From: Lysobacter sp. MMG2
Lineage (GTDB): Bacteria > Pseudomonadota > Gammaproteobacteria > Xanthomonadales > Xanthomonadaceae
Reading direction: 5' to 3'
Assembly (NCBI RefSeq): GCF_016735495.2
Contig: NZ_JAERQY020000001.1
Span: 558,001 to 622,000 of the forward strand
Length of the DNA: 64,000 nt
The notes beneath the pieces were generated by a model, which ran no database searches, was not told the DNA's origin, and saw nothing but the letters and a program-made list of their open reading frames with translations. Of the stretch, positions 39,118-50,122 are shown in pieces (the stretch's first letter is position 1; each line of letters begins with the position of its first letter). The position numbers and the translations under genes are program-made.

Positions 39118-41469
39118 ATGAAGAAGTGGATCGGGCGCGTGCTGATCGCGCTGGTGCTGCTGGTGGTGGTCGCGGTGCTGGGCGTGTGGTGGCTGATGCG
39201 CGGCAGCCTGCCGCGTCTGGAGGGCGAGGTCGCCCTGCCCGGCCTGTCGGCGCCGGTGACGATCCAGCGCGACGCGAACGGTGTGGTGACCGTGGAGGCC
39301 GCCAACGAGAACGACGCCATGCGCGCGCTCGGCTACGTGCACGCGCAGGAACGCTACTTCGAAATGGACCTGCTGCGGCGCACCGCCTCGGGCGAGCTGG
39401 CGGCGCTGTTCGGCCCGGTCGCGATCGGCGTGGACAAGGAACATCGCGTGCACCGGATGCGTGCGCGCGTGACGCGCGACCTCGACGCGATCCTCGGCGA
39501 CAAGCGCGCGATGGCCCAGTCCTACGTCGACGGCGTCAACGCCGGTGTCGGCGCATTGAAGGTGCGGCCGTGGCCGTACCTGCTGCTGCGTACGCAGCCC
39601 GAGGCATGGACGCTGTCCGATTCGGTGCTGGTCGGCTATGCGATGTACTTCGACCTGCAGGACGCGAAGAACGAGCGCGAACTGGCGATGTGGCGCATCC
39701 GCCCGCATCTGCCGCAAGCGCTGTATGCATTGCTCGCACACGACGGCACGAGCTGGGACGCGCCACTGGCCGGTCGCCCGCGCGGCGACGCCACGCTGCC
39801 CGGCGCGGATATCGTCCATCTGCGCCAGCTGCCGATGCAGGAAGGCCCGCGCCCGGCCGACGTGCCGGAGCGCTCCGACGTGGGCAGCAACAACTTCGCC
39901 GTATCGGGCCAGCTCACGGCCGACGGTCGCGCGATCGTGGCCGACGACATGCACCTGGGCCTGCGCGCACCCAACATCTGGTTCCGCGCGCGTCTGCGCT
40001 ATCCGGACGCGCGCGCACCGGACGGCCGCGTCGACGCCAACGGCTTCACCCTGCCCGGCCTGCCGGCGCTGGTGGTGGGCAGCAACGGCCATGTCGCCTG
40101 GGGCTTCACCAACAGCTACGGCGACTGGGCCGACTGGAAGCGCGTGCCCGATTGCGACGACGACAGCTGCGCGGGCGCGACGAGCACGGTCGAGATCATT
40201 CGCGTGGCGGGTTCGGACGATGTCGAGTTCCCGGTCGACGAGACACAATGGGGCCCGATCCTGCATCGCGAGGACGACGGCAGCAGCCTCGCGCTGCGCT
40301 GGATCGCCCAGCAGCCCGGCTCGATGAACCTGGGCCTGGCCGATTTCCTGCACGCCCGCTCGCTCGACGACGCGCTGGCGATGGCCGACCGCACCGCGAT
40401 CCCCGCGCAGAACCTCGCCATCGGTGACAGCCAGGGGCGCATCACCTGGCGCCTGCTGGGGCCGATGCCGCAACGCGGCGCAGGCTGCGATCCGACGCAG
40501 GTCGTCGAACCGGCGACGTGCGCGCCGTGGCCCATCACCACGGCCTCCGGCACCGCATTGCCCATCGGCACCGTGCAGCGCGTGTGGACAGCGAATTCGC
40601 GCGTGGTCGATGGCGCGCTGCTCGCGCGCGTCGGCGACGGTGGCTACGCCAACGGCGCACGCGCGAAGCAGATCCGCGACGGCCTGTTCGCCAAGGATCG
40701 TTTCACCGAGCGCGACCTGCTCGCCATCCAGCTCGATGACCGGGCGTTGTTCCTCAAGCGCTGGTGGACGCTGCTGCGCGAGCGCGACGGCGCGGCGAAG
40801 ACGCCGGCGCTGCACGAACTCGCCGCCGCCGCATCGACGTGGCAGGGCCGCGCGAGCGCCGATTCGGTGAGCTACCGCGTCGTCCGCGCGTGGAGGCTCG
40901 CGGTGCACGACCGCCTGCTCGACGGTCTGACCGCACCGGCGCACGCGGCGCTGGGCGACAAGTTCGAAATGCCGAACCTCTCGCATTTCGAAGGCGTGGC
41001 CTGGCCGCTGGTGACGCAGCGTCCGGCGAACCTGCTGCCGCGCCGCTTTGCTTCGTGGGAAGCGCTGTTCGAGGACGCCGCGCGCGAAGTGCGCGATGAA
41101 CTGGCGACGGACGGCCCGATCGCGAAACGCACCTGGGGCGAACGCAACACCGCGAAGATCTGCCACCCGCTGTCGCGCGCTTTGCCGGCCGCAGTGAAGT
41201 CCTCGCTGTGCATGCCGGCGGACGAGCTGCCCGGCGACAGCGGCATGCCGCGCGTGCAGGGCCCGAACTTCGGCGCTTCCGAGCGCATGGTCGTCGCACC
41301 CGGCCACGAGGCCGACGGCATCATCCACATGCCCGGCGGCCAGAGCGGGCACCCGATGTCGCCGTTCTGGGGCGCGGGGCACGACGACTGGGTGCACGGG
41401 CGGCCGACGCCATTCCTGCCGCAGGAAACGAAGTACGCGATGAAGCTCGTACCGGGCGGGACGCGCTGA
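39118..41469 (+). CDS. Penicillin acylase family hydrolase (Ntn-hydrolase)
   Basis: 783 residues with an N-terminal membrane anchor or signal (about 4-27). The alpha-chain region has VTIQRDANGVVTVEA and GYVHAQERYFEMDLLRR. The autoprocessing site is before the Ser in DVGSNNFAVSG (about residue 260), giving the N-terminal nucleophile of the beta chain; DDMHLGLRAPNIW follows. The family cleaves amides such as penicillins and acyl-homoserine lactones in the periplasm; the natural substrate is not predictable. It is divergent from the asnB leader with a 108-nt shared promoter region. Confidence 0.92.
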   Translation: MKKWIGRVLIALVLLVVVAVLGVWWLMRGSLPRLEGEVALPGLSAPVTIQRDANGVVTVEAANENDAMRALGYVHAQERYFEMDLLRRTASGELAALFGPVAIGVDKEHRVHRMRARVTRDLDAILGDKRAMAQSYVDGVNAGVGALKVRPWPYLLLRTQPEAWTLSDSVLVGYAMYFDLQDAKNERELAMWRIRPHLPQALYALLAHDGTSWDAPLAGRPRGDATLPGADIVHLRQLPMQEGPRPADVPERSDVGSNNFAVSGQLTADGRAIVADDMHLGLRAPNIWFRARLRYPDARAPDGRVDANGFTLPGLPALVVGSNGHVAWGFTNSYGDWADWKRVPDCDDDSCAGATSTVEIIRVAGSDDVEFPVDETQWGPILHREDDGSSLALRWIAQQPGSMNLGLADFLHARSLDDALAMADRTAIPAQNLAIGDSQGRITWRLLGPMPQRGAGCDPTQVVEPATCAPWPITTASGTALPIGTVQRVWTANSRVVDGALLARVGDGGYANGARAKQIRDGLFAKDRFTERDLLAIQLDDRALFLKRWWTLLRERDGAAKTPALHELAAAASTWQGRASADSVSYRVVRAWRLAVHDRLLDGLTAPAHAALGDKFEMPNLSHFEGVAWPLVTQRPANLLPRRFASWEALFEDAAREVRDELATDGPIAKRTWGERNTAKICHPLSRALPAAVKSSLCMPADELPGDSGMPRVQGPNFGASERMVVAPGHEADGIIHMPGGQSGHPMSPFWGAGHDDWVHGRPTPFLPQETKYAMKLVPGGTR

Positions 41470-41506
41470 CACGTCTTCCGCACGGTGCGATTGCGCTGTT
41501 GAGGCT

Positions 41507-41608
41507 GTCATCCCCGCGAAGGCGGGGATCCATGTATCCGATGGAGTTCCGCCTTCCGGCGCGCATGACGCGTCGGAAGGTTGGGTTCCCGCCTTCGCGG
41601 GAACGACA
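41507..41608. repeat. REP-like inverted pair
   Basis: GTCATCCCCGCGAAGGCGGGGATCC with inverse GGTTCCCGCCTTCGCGGGAACGAC. It lies between the convergent acylase and dapE genes. Confidence 0.75.
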
Positions 41609-41641
41609 GCACGGTGGAGTTCGGCACCCGCGCTCGCCGAA

Positions 41642-42793
41642 TCAGGCCAGCAGCATCCGCTCGATCAACTCGCGATACAGCCCCGGCAGCCGCTCCAGGT
41701 CCGCAACGGCGACGTTCTCGTCCACCTTGTGGATGCTCGCGTTGACCGGCCCGATCTCGATGCATTGCGCGCCCAGCGGCGCGATGAAGCGCGCGTCGGA
41801 GGTTCCGCCGCCGGTGCTCTCCTCCGGCGCACCGCCGCAGTAGCGACCCAGCACCGCACGCGCCGCGGCACGCAGCGGGCCTTCGGGCGTGTAGAACGGT
41901 TCACCACCGCGATGCCAGCGCACCTGGTATTCCAGTCCGTGGCGGCGCAGCACATCCTCGCACTCGCGTTCGAGCTGCTCCGCGCGCCAGTTCGGATTGA
42001 AGCGCAGGTTGAACAACACCTGCAGCTCGCCCGGAATCACGTTGTTCGCGCCGGTGCCCGCGTGGATGTTGCTGATCTGCAGGCTGGTGGGCGGGAAGGT
42101 TTCGAATCCGTCATCCCAGCTTCGCGCGGCAAGTTCGGCCAGCGCTGGCATCGCCTGATGGATCGGATTGCGCGCCTTTTCCGGATACGCGACATGCCCC
42201 TGCACGCCCACCACCGTGAGCGTTGCCGACAGCGTGCCGCGACGCCCCACACGCAGAAGGTCACCCAGCATTGCCTTCGACGAGGGTTCGCCGGTGACGC
42301 ACCAGTCGATGCGCTCGTCGCGCTTGCGGAATGCTTCGGCGACCTGGCGCACGCCGTCCACCGCGTCGCCTTCCTCGTCGGAGGTCACCAGCAGCGCGAC
42401 GCGCCCCGGATGATCGGGATGCGCGGCGACGAAACGCTCCAGCGCCACCACGAACGCCGCCACGCTGCCCTTCATGTCGGCCGCACCGCGCCCGTAGAGC
42501 ACGCCGTCGCGAATCTCCGGCTCGAAGGGATCGCTGTGCCACATTTCGCGCGGACCGGGCGGGACCACGTCGGTGTGCCCGAGCAGCGCCAGCGTCGGCC
42601 CATCGGACCCATGCACCGCCCAGAGGTTTTCGACGTCGCCAAAGCGCAGGTGTTCGCAACGGAATCCCGCCGCGAGCAGGCGCCGCGCGATCAGCGCCTG
42701 GCAACCCGCGTCCTCGGGCGTGACGGAACGTCGCGCGATGAGGTCGCTCGTCAGCGCGAGGACATCGCCCGCGTCGGCTGCATGCTCAACCAA
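41642..42793 (-). CDS. dapE: Succinyl-diaminopimelate desuccinylase
   Basis: A 383-residue M20 zinc peptidase. Metal ligands H73 and D75 in [18 protein letters not shown], catalytic Glu in [16 protein letters not shown], and the late His in NASIHKVDE. It yields LL-diaminopimelate for lysine and peptidoglycan. No ATG or GTG fits in frame near the family start; TTG at 42793 overlaps the stop of the upstream ArsC-like gene by 8 nt and gives the expected length. It is the last gene of the map-glnD-dapD-arsC-dapE run. Confidence 0.94.
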   Translation of the reverse strand: MVEHAADAGDVLALTSDLIARRSVTPEDAGCQALIARRLLAAGFRCEHLRFGDVENLWAVHGSDGPTLALLGHTDVVPPGPREMWHSDPFEPEIRDGVLYGRGAADMKGSVAAFVVALERFVAAHPDHPGRVALLVTSDEEGDAVDGVRQVAEAFRKRDERIDWCVTGEPSSKAMLGDLLRVGRRGTLSATLTVVGVQGHVAYPEKARNPIHQAMPALAELAARSWDDGFETFPPTSLQISNIHAGTGANNVIPGELQVLFNLRFNPNWRAEQLERECEDVLRRHGLEYQVRWHRGGEPFYTPEGPLRAAARAVLGRYCGGAPEESTGGGTSDARFIAPLGAQCIEIGPVNASIHKVDENVAVADLERLPGLYRELIERMLLA

Positions 42794-43154
42794 GGGAACC
42801 CACCCCGAAGCGCTTCTTGAAGCCGTTGTCGCTGAAACCCTGCGTGACGGTGCCGTCGTCGGCGACCACCAGCGGGCGGCGGATCAGCTGCGGGTATTCC
42901 TTCAGCAGCAGCTTCCACTCGGCATCCGAACCGGGCGTCTTGCGGATGTCGGGCAGCGTGCGCCAGGTGGTGGACGACTTGTTGATCATCGCCTCCCAGC
43001 CACCGAGCTTGTCCTTCCATTCCACCAGCGTGTCCGGCGACTGCCGGGTGTCGCGGTAATCGACGAAGGCATAACCGATGCCGAAGCGGTCCAGCCACTT
43101 GCGGGCCTTCTTGCAGGTGTCGCAATTGCTTAGGCCGTAGAGCGTGGTCGTCAT
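42786..43154 (-). CDS. ArsC/Spx-family reductase-like protein (YffB type)
   Basis: A 122-residue thioredoxin-fold protein of the ArsC/Spx/YffB family: [19 protein letters not shown] with a CxxC, the central [10 protein letters not shown] segment, and the conserved RRPLVV. YffB-type proteins do not confer arsenate resistance and their role is unsettled. A copy between dapD and dapE is found in several gammaproteobacteria, which suggests a link to the pathway. It is 8 nt downstream of dapD and overlaps dapE. Confidence 0.9.
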   Translation of the reverse strand: MTTTLYGLSNCDTCKKARKWLDRFGIGYAFVDYRDTRQSPDTLVEWKDKLGGWEAMINKSSTTWRTLPDIRKTPGSDAEWKLLLKEYPQLIRRPLVVADDGTVTQGFSDNGFKKRFGVGSLG

Positions 43155-43162
43155 GCCGTCGC

Positions 43163-44059
43163 TCACTCCGCCAGCCCGCGCAGCAGCTCGTTGATGCTGG
43201 TCTTGCTGCGCGTCTTCGCGTCGACCTGCTTGACGATCACGGCGCAGTACAGCGAGTGCGAGCCGTCCTTCGCCGGCAGCTGGCCGGACACGACGACGCT
43301 GTACGGCGGCACGTAGCCGTAGGTGATCTCGCCAGTGGCGCGGTTGTAGACGCGCGTGCTCTGGCCCAGGAACACGCCCATGCCGATCACGCTGTGATGG
43401 CCGACGACGAAGCCTTCCACCACTTCCGAACGCGCGCCGATAAAGCAGTGGTCCTCGATGATCGTCGGGCTGGCCTGCAGCGGTTCCAGCACGCCGCCGA
43501 TGCCGGCGCCGCCGGACAGGTGGCAATGCTTGCCGACCTGCGCGCACGAACCCACCGTCGCCCAGGTGTCGACCATCGTGCCCTCGCCCACGTGCGCGCC
43601 GATGTTGACGAAGCTCGGCATCAGCACGACGTCCTTGCCGATGTGCGCACCGCGGCGCGCGATCGCGCCCGGCACGACGCGCGCGCCGAGCTTGCGGAAG
43701 TCGGACTCGCCGAAACCTTCGAAACGCGCCGGCACCTTGTCCCAATACGGCGCGGGGTAACCGTCGACGATCTGCATCTCGTTGACGCGGAAGTACAGGA
43801 GCACCGCCTTCTTCAGCCACTCGTTGACCGTCCAGCCGCCCTTGCCGTCGGGCTCGGCGACGCGGAATTCGCCGGTTTCAAGACCCGAGATCACCCGCTC
43901 CACCGTCGGACGCGTGGAGCCTTCGATCTCGTCCAGCGTCAGCATCGCGCGGCGCTCGAACGCGCTGTCGACCATGAACTTGAGTTCGTCGACGCCCGGT
44001 CCCTTCGGCTCGGCCTTCTTGCGCACGGTCTTGCGGGCGGTCTTCTTCTGCAATGCCAT
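43163..44059 (-). CDS. dapD: Tetrahydrodipicolinate N-succinyltransferase
   Basis: 298 residues with a left-handed beta-helix of hexapeptide repeats ([26 protein letters not shown]). A Lys/Ala-rich 20-residue N-terminal extension precedes the family start. Conserved: [10 protein letters not shown], the substrate loop [14 protein letters not shown], and [11 protein letters not shown]. It succinylates tetrahydrodipicolinate in the lysine/DAP pathway; DapE later removes the succinyl group. The start codon abuts the glnD stop. Confidence 0.96.
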   Translation of the reverse strand: MALQKKTARKTVRKKAEPKGPGVDELKFMVDSAFERRAMLTLDEIEGSTRPTVERVISGLETGEFRVAEPDGKGGWTVNEWLKKAVLLYFRVNEMQIVDGYPAPYWDKVPARFEGFGESDFRKLGARVVPGAIARRGAHIGKDVVLMPSFVNIGAHVGEGTMVDTWATVGSCAQVGKHCHLSGGAGIGGVLEPLQASPTIIEDHCFIGARSEVVEGFVVGHHSVIGMGVFLGQSTRVYNRATGEITYGYVPPYSVVVSGQLPAKDGSHSLYCAVIVKQVDAKTRSKTSINELLRGLAE

Positions 44060-46693
44060 TCAACAGTCTCCTTCGAGGCAGGCGAGCAACGCGTCGCGCA
44101 GCGCCTGCCGTTGCGTCTCATCGAGCGCGCCGTCGCGCCCGTTGCGGGGGTGGGTGATCTGGAACACGTCCTCGGCGCGCTCGCCGAAGGTCGCGATGCG
44201 CGCATCGTGCACGCTCAGGCCCAGGCTGCGGATCGCGTGCGTCACGTCGGCCAGCAGTCCGGGGCGGTCGGGGCACACCAGGCTGAGCATCGTGCGCGTG
44301 CCGGATTCACTTTCGAGCGTGTCGAAACCGATCTGCGGCGCGAAGCGGAAATGCTTCAGGTGGCGCGGCTGCGCACGACGCGCCGGCTTGATGCGGTCGA
44401 GGTCGCCGGCCAGTGCGGCACCCAGGCGCTGCTCGACATCGTCGGTGGAAGGCGGACAGCGCGGATCGATCGGCACGACTTCGAAACTGTCGAACACCAT
44501 GCCGTTGGGACCGTCGAGCACGCGCGCCTGCTGGATCGCCAGGCCGCAGCGATCGAGCGTGGCGACGATGGCGGCGAACAGGCCGTCGCGGTCGGGCGAA
44601 TGCACGAACACTTCCAATGCCCCGGCGTGCTCGCCTAGCGCACGGGCACGCACGAGCGTCTGGCCGACATCCAGGCCGCGTAGCGATGCGGCCTGCCAGG
44701 CGATCTGGTCGGGACGCCCGCGTTCGAAACCGATCTGCGGCATGCGCGCGAACAGCGCGTCCACCTGTTCGTCGCCGATGCCCATCGTCGCCAGCATGGC
44801 GCGCGCCGCGTCGCGCGTTTCGTCGGCGCGTTCGTTGCCGGCGACCGGGTGCTCCAGGCCGCGGCGCAAGGCCAGTCGCGTGGCGGTGTAGAGGTCTGCG
44901 AGCAGCCGGTCCTTCCACGCATTCCACAGCTTGGGCGAGGTGCCGGCGATGTCCGCGCAGGTCAGCAGGTACAGATGGTCCAGGCGTTCGCGATCGGCCA
45001 CCTTGCCGGCGAAACGGTGGATCACCTCGGGATCGGCGATGTCCTGCTTCTGCGCGGTGACCGACATCAGCAGATGCTGGCGCACCAGCCATTCCACCAG
45101 CGCGGTGTCGGCCTGCGACAGGCCCATCGTGCTGCAAAAAATGCGCGCGTCGTCGGCGCCGAGTTCGGAATGATCGCCGCCACGGCCTTTGCCGATGTCG
45201 TGGAACAGACCGGCCAGCAGCAGCAGCTCCGGCTTGCGCAGGCGCGGCCAGATTTCGTGCGCGATGGAAAAGCGCTCATCGGCGATGCCCGAGGCGAAGC
45301 GCGCGAGATTGCGCAGCACCGCCAGCGTGTGCTGGTCCACGGTGAAGACGTGGAACAGGTCGAACTGCATGCGCCCGGAAACTTTGGCGAACGCGGGAAT
45401 CCAGCGCCCCAGCACGCCCAGGCGCGCCATGCGCTCCAGCGCATGCACTGGGTGCGGGCCGCGCAGGAGCGACAGGAAACGTTCGCGCAGAGCGGGCTCG
45501 GCTTGCTGGAACGCGGGCACGCGCGACAGCGATTCGGCCAGCGCGCGCGCCGTCTGCGAATGCAGTCCGCGCACCGCGTCGTGTGCGGCCCAGACGGCGA
45601 ACAGCGCGAACACGTCGTAGGCGTCGCGCGGCCAATGCGGATCGCGCGCCGCCAGGTAGTCGCGGCGCAATTCGAAGGCGTGGTCGATAGCAACAGGAGC
45701 GGTCTCGCCCTCGATCTGCTCCTCGAACCGCTGCAGCAGCCGCTCGCCGATGCGCTGCACCAGCGCGGCGCTGCGGTAGAAGCCCTGCATCATCTGCTCG
45801 ACGGCCAGGTTGTCGGCGTTGTCGACGTGGCCCAGGCGTTGCGCGAGCGTCTTCTGGTAATCGAAGCGCAAGCGTTCCTCGCGCTTGCCGGCCACCAGGT
45901 GCAGGCCGAAGCGCAAGCGCGACAGCGCGCGGCGTTCGCGTTCGAGCGTGGCCAGTTCATCCGCGCCGAACTGGCCGATGGCGACCAGCGATTCCAGATC
46001 GCCCGTGCCGACGATGCGCAGGGCCATCCAGCGCAGCGTCTGCACATCGCGCAGGCCGCCGGGGCCTTCCTTCAGATTCGGCTCGAGGTTGTCGGCGGTG
46101 TCTTCGTAGCGCGCGTGGCGCAGGCGCAGTTCTTCGCGCTTGGCGGCGAAGAACTCGCGCGCCGGCCACACCAGGCTGGGGGTGATCGCCGCCTGCAACG
46201 TGTGCAGGTGCGCGACCTGCGCGATCAGCGGGCGCGCCTCCAGCATCGAGGTGAGCACGGTGATGTCGGCGGCCGCTTCGGTGCACTGCGTGGAGGAGCG
46301 CACGGCGTGGCCGACCGGCAGGCCGCCATCCCAAAGCAGCGCGACGAAGCGCGAGAGCGCCTCGGTGTGTGCGGCCTGCGCATCGGGCTCGGCCAGCACC
46401 AGCAGGTCGATGTCGGATTGCGGGAACAGCTCGGCGCGGCCGTAGCCGCCGATGGCGAACAATGCCAGCGCTGCGTCGTCGGGAATGCACGCTTTCCATG
46501 CCGCGCGCACCTGCGCGTCCATCGCGCCGGCGCGCGCCGCGAGCAGGCGGTCGATGTCGGCATCGGGATCGGCGTCGAAGGCCTTGGCCAGGCCCGCATC
46601 GACCGTGGCAATGGCGCTGCGGATCGCGGCCGCGTGGCCAGCGGCATCCTGCGCCGCCGAAGGCTCATCGACGGCGGCGGAGCGATCGGTCAT
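44060..46693 (-). CDS. glnD: PII uridylyltransferase/uridylyl-removing enzyme
   Basis: An 877-residue nitrogen sensor. The N-terminal nucleotidyltransferase has GGYGRAELFPQSDIDLL (about 81-97). The GlnE/GlnD linker is followed by an HD domain (LFHDIGKGRGGDHSELG, about 487) that removes UMP from PII, and two C-terminal ACT domains that bind glutamine (about 690-770 and 800-877). It uridylylates GlnB/GlnK when glutamine is low. Start at ATG 46693, overlapping the map stop by 4 nt; upstream in-frame extension would run back into map. Confidence 0.96.
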   Translation of the reverse strand: MTDRSAAVDEPSAAQDAAGHAAAIRSAIATVDAGLAKAFDADPDADIDRLLAARAGAMDAQVRAAWKACIPDDAALALFAIGGYGRAELFPQSDIDLLVLAEPDAQAAHTEALSRFVALLWDGGLPVGHAVRSSTQCTEAAADITVLTSMLEARPLIAQVAHLHTLQAAITPSLVWPAREFFAAKREELRLRHARYEDTADNLEPNLKEGPGGLRDVQTLRWMALRIVGTGDLESLVAIGQFGADELATLERERRALSRLRFGLHLVAGKREERLRFDYQKTLAQRLGHVDNADNLAVEQMMQGFYRSAALVQRIGERLLQRFEEQIEGETAPVAIDHAFELRRDYLAARDPHWPRDAYDVFALFAVWAAHDAVRGLHSQTARALAESLSRVPAFQQAEPALRERFLSLLRGPHPVHALERMARLGVLGRWIPAFAKVSGRMQFDLFHVFTVDQHTLAVLRNLARFASGIADERFSIAHEIWPRLRKPELLLLAGLFHDIGKGRGGDHSELGADDARIFCSTMGLSQADTALVEWLVRQHLLMSVTAQKQDIADPEVIHRFAGKVADRERLDHLYLLTCADIAGTSPKLWNAWKDRLLADLYTATRLALRRGLEHPVAGNERADETRDAARAMLATMGIGDEQVDALFARMPQIGFERGRPDQIAWQAASLRGLDVGQTLVRARALGEHAGALEVFVHSPDRDGLFAAIVATLDRCGLAIQQARVLDGPNGMVFDSFEVVPIDPRCPPSTDDVEQRLGAALAGDLDRIKPARRAQPRHLKHFRFAPQIGFDTLESESGTRTMLSLVCPDRPGLLADVTHAIRSLGLSVHDARIATFGERAEDVFQITHPRNGRDGALDETQRQALRDALLACLEGDC

Positions 46694-47466
46694 AGGTCGT
46701 TGTCGTCGCCCGGCACGCGGGTGAGGATGTCCACGCCATCGTCGGTAACGGCGACGGTGTGCTCCCATTGCGCGGACAACTTGCGGTCCTTGGTAACCAC
46801 GGTCCAGCCGTCGGGCAGCAGCTTGGTATAGCGCGAGCCCTCGTTGATCATCGGCTCGATGGTGAAGGTCATGCCGGGCTTGAGCACCAGCCCTTCGCCC
46901 GCGCGCCCGTAATGCAGCACCTGTGGGTCTTCGTGGTAGATCCGGCCGATGCCGTGGCCGCAGTACTCGCGCACCACGCTGAAGCGTTCGCCCTCGGCGT
47001 ACTCCTGGATCGCCGCGCCGATGTCGCCCAGGGTCGCGCCCGGCCTGACGGTGCGGATGCCGCGGAACATCGCCTCGCGGGTCACGTCGACCAGCCGCTT
47101 GGCCATGACCGAAGGCGTGCCGACCACGTACATGCGGCTGGTGTCGCCGTGCCAGCCGTCCTTGATGACGGTGACGTCGATGTTGACGATGTCGCCGTCC
47201 TTCAGGACCTTGGCCTCGCTCGGGATGCCATGGCAGATGACGTTGTTGACCGAGGTGCAGACGGTCTTGGGGAATCCCTTGTAGCCGACGTTGGCCGGGA
47301 TCGCCTTCTGCACGTTGACGATGTGATCGTGGCAGATGCGGTCCAGTTCCTCGGTGGTCACGCCCGCCTTGACGTGCGGGGCGACGACCTGGAGCACCTC
47401 GGCGGCCAGGCGGCCGGCGACGCGCATCTTCTCGATCTCTTCGGGGGTTTTGACGGTAATGGCCAT
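46690..47466 (-). CDS. map: Methionine aminopeptidase, type I
   Basis: 258 residues. Metal ligands in the pita-bread fold: two Asp in [17 protein letters not shown], His in [13 protein letters not shown], Glu in FTIEPMI and in WEHTVAVTD. It removes the initiator Met from nascent proteins. Start at ATG 47466 ([14 protein letters not shown]); six codons upstream another ATG exists but is not conserved. It is divergent from rpsB, the usual arrangement in gammaproteobacteria. Confidence 0.96.
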   Translation of the reverse strand: MAITVKTPEEIEKMRVAGRLAAEVLQVVAPHVKAGVTTEELDRICHDHIVNVQKAIPANVGYKGFPKTVCTSVNNVICHGIPSEAKVLKDGDIVNIDVTVIKDGWHGDTSRMYVVGTPSVMAKRLVDVTREAMFRGIRTVRPGATLGDIGAAIQEYAEGERFSVVREYCGHGIGRIYHEDPQVLHYGRAGEGLVLKPGMTFTIEPMINEGSRYTKLLPDGWTVVTKDRKLSAQWEHTVAVTDDGVDILTRVPGDDNDL

Positions 47467-47518
47467 GGCCGCATTATGGCCCATCCGAGGGCCGTTCAGG
47501 CTCAGGGAATGGCCAAAG

Positions 47519-47548
47519 TTGCCCGTAACACTGCGTTACGGCTACAAT
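47519..47548 (+). promoter_or_regulatory. rpsB: Candidate rpsB promoter
   Basis: TTGCCC (47519-47524), 18-bp spacer, TACAAT (47543-47548). It would give an untranslated leader of about 250 nt for rpsB, which fits the known autoregulation of rpsB by S2 in gammaproteobacteria. The rest of 47467-47803 holds no gene. Confidence 0.55.
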
Positions 47549-47803
47549 TCCGAGGCTCAGTGGCCGGCCCCGTGCCTGCCCCTGCCGCCCACGCCAGGGC
47601 GAGAGCGATCCGGCCCAGCCGGTCGCAGGCGAATACACACCCGCAGCCACACGTCGTGCCGGGGTGCCGGAAACCCACCAGGGAAGCCGGTTCGGCCACG
47701 AACGCTGCGGGGAGGCCCAACCCCGGAACCCCTGCCCCGGCCCTCGCCGGTGCACCGCCACCCCTTTCCCGGCGGACGGTTCCACTGCCTTGGAGTTCAA
47801 GCA

Positions 47804-48616
<813 letters not shown>

Positions 48617-48750
48617 GACCCGCGTCATGCGGCCACGCGATCCTGCGTGGCCCTACGGCGTTTTCCGCGACGGACGGGCCTGCCCGCCGTCGCGATCCGG
48701 ATTCTCAAGGCGGGCCCGAGCCCGTCCTACCCTATTTTTCGAGGTACCCC

Positions 48751-49632
<882 letters not shown>

Positions 49633-49657
49633 GCCGACCGCCTCTTCGGGGGCAAAG

Positions 49658-49687
49658 AAAAAGGCCGCGAGCGATCGCGGCCTTTTT
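49658..49687 (+). terminator. Intrinsic terminator of tsf
   Basis: Perfect 13-bp stem AAAAAGGCCGCGA / TCGCGGCCTTTTT (49658-49670 and 49675-49687), loop GCGA, T-run in the 3' arm. Confidence 0.92.
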
Positions 49688-50122
49688 CCGTTTTGCGGCA
49701 CCGGGGGATGGCGCCGCTGGGGGAGGGTCTGGAGAAGCCGTCCAGGGCTTCTCCAGAAGGGATCGCAGCGGCAGGGTCCGCTTTGATCCGACCGGCAGGT
49801 CCCGTGGTTCCCGCCGGATACGCACCGTCCTGGTACGCATGCACCGTGGTCGCTTACGCGACCGCCCCGGAAAAGTGCGCCATCCCTGGCGCGGAGACGT
49901 CCATATCCGTCGTCCTGATCCGGTTACGAACTCCATAACGCGGGTGGGTGGCGCCCCCCCTACCTCGCTCGGTAAGTTTTTTTGACGACCGATGAGCCGC
50001 GCGGCGCGCGGAGAGGTCTGTGAGCGCTATCCCGGCGAACGCCGGGACGGGATCATCTGCCTATCAGGGCGAGCAACGCCGGACCGGCGTCCCGCCGACG
50101 TGGCCGCAATCGAGCGCCCGCC
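49688..50122. other. Gene-free stretch after tsf
   Basis: No gene seen. Contains GGAGAAGCCGTCCAGGGCTTCTCC (49730-49753, a stem), a poly-C/poly-T passage at 49958-49983, and the short REP hairpin CCCGGCGAACGCCGGG at 50032-50047. It may hold the 3' end of the TonB-receptor transcript. Confidence 0.5.

Noticed and set aside
39118-41511. A long minus-strand frame opposite the penicillin acylase gene that runs into the asnB leader.
   Set aside because: The long part is a shadow of the acylase gene. Only its last 38 codons (from the ATG at 39009) are kept, as the leader peptide, because they have their own ribosome site and an Asn run.
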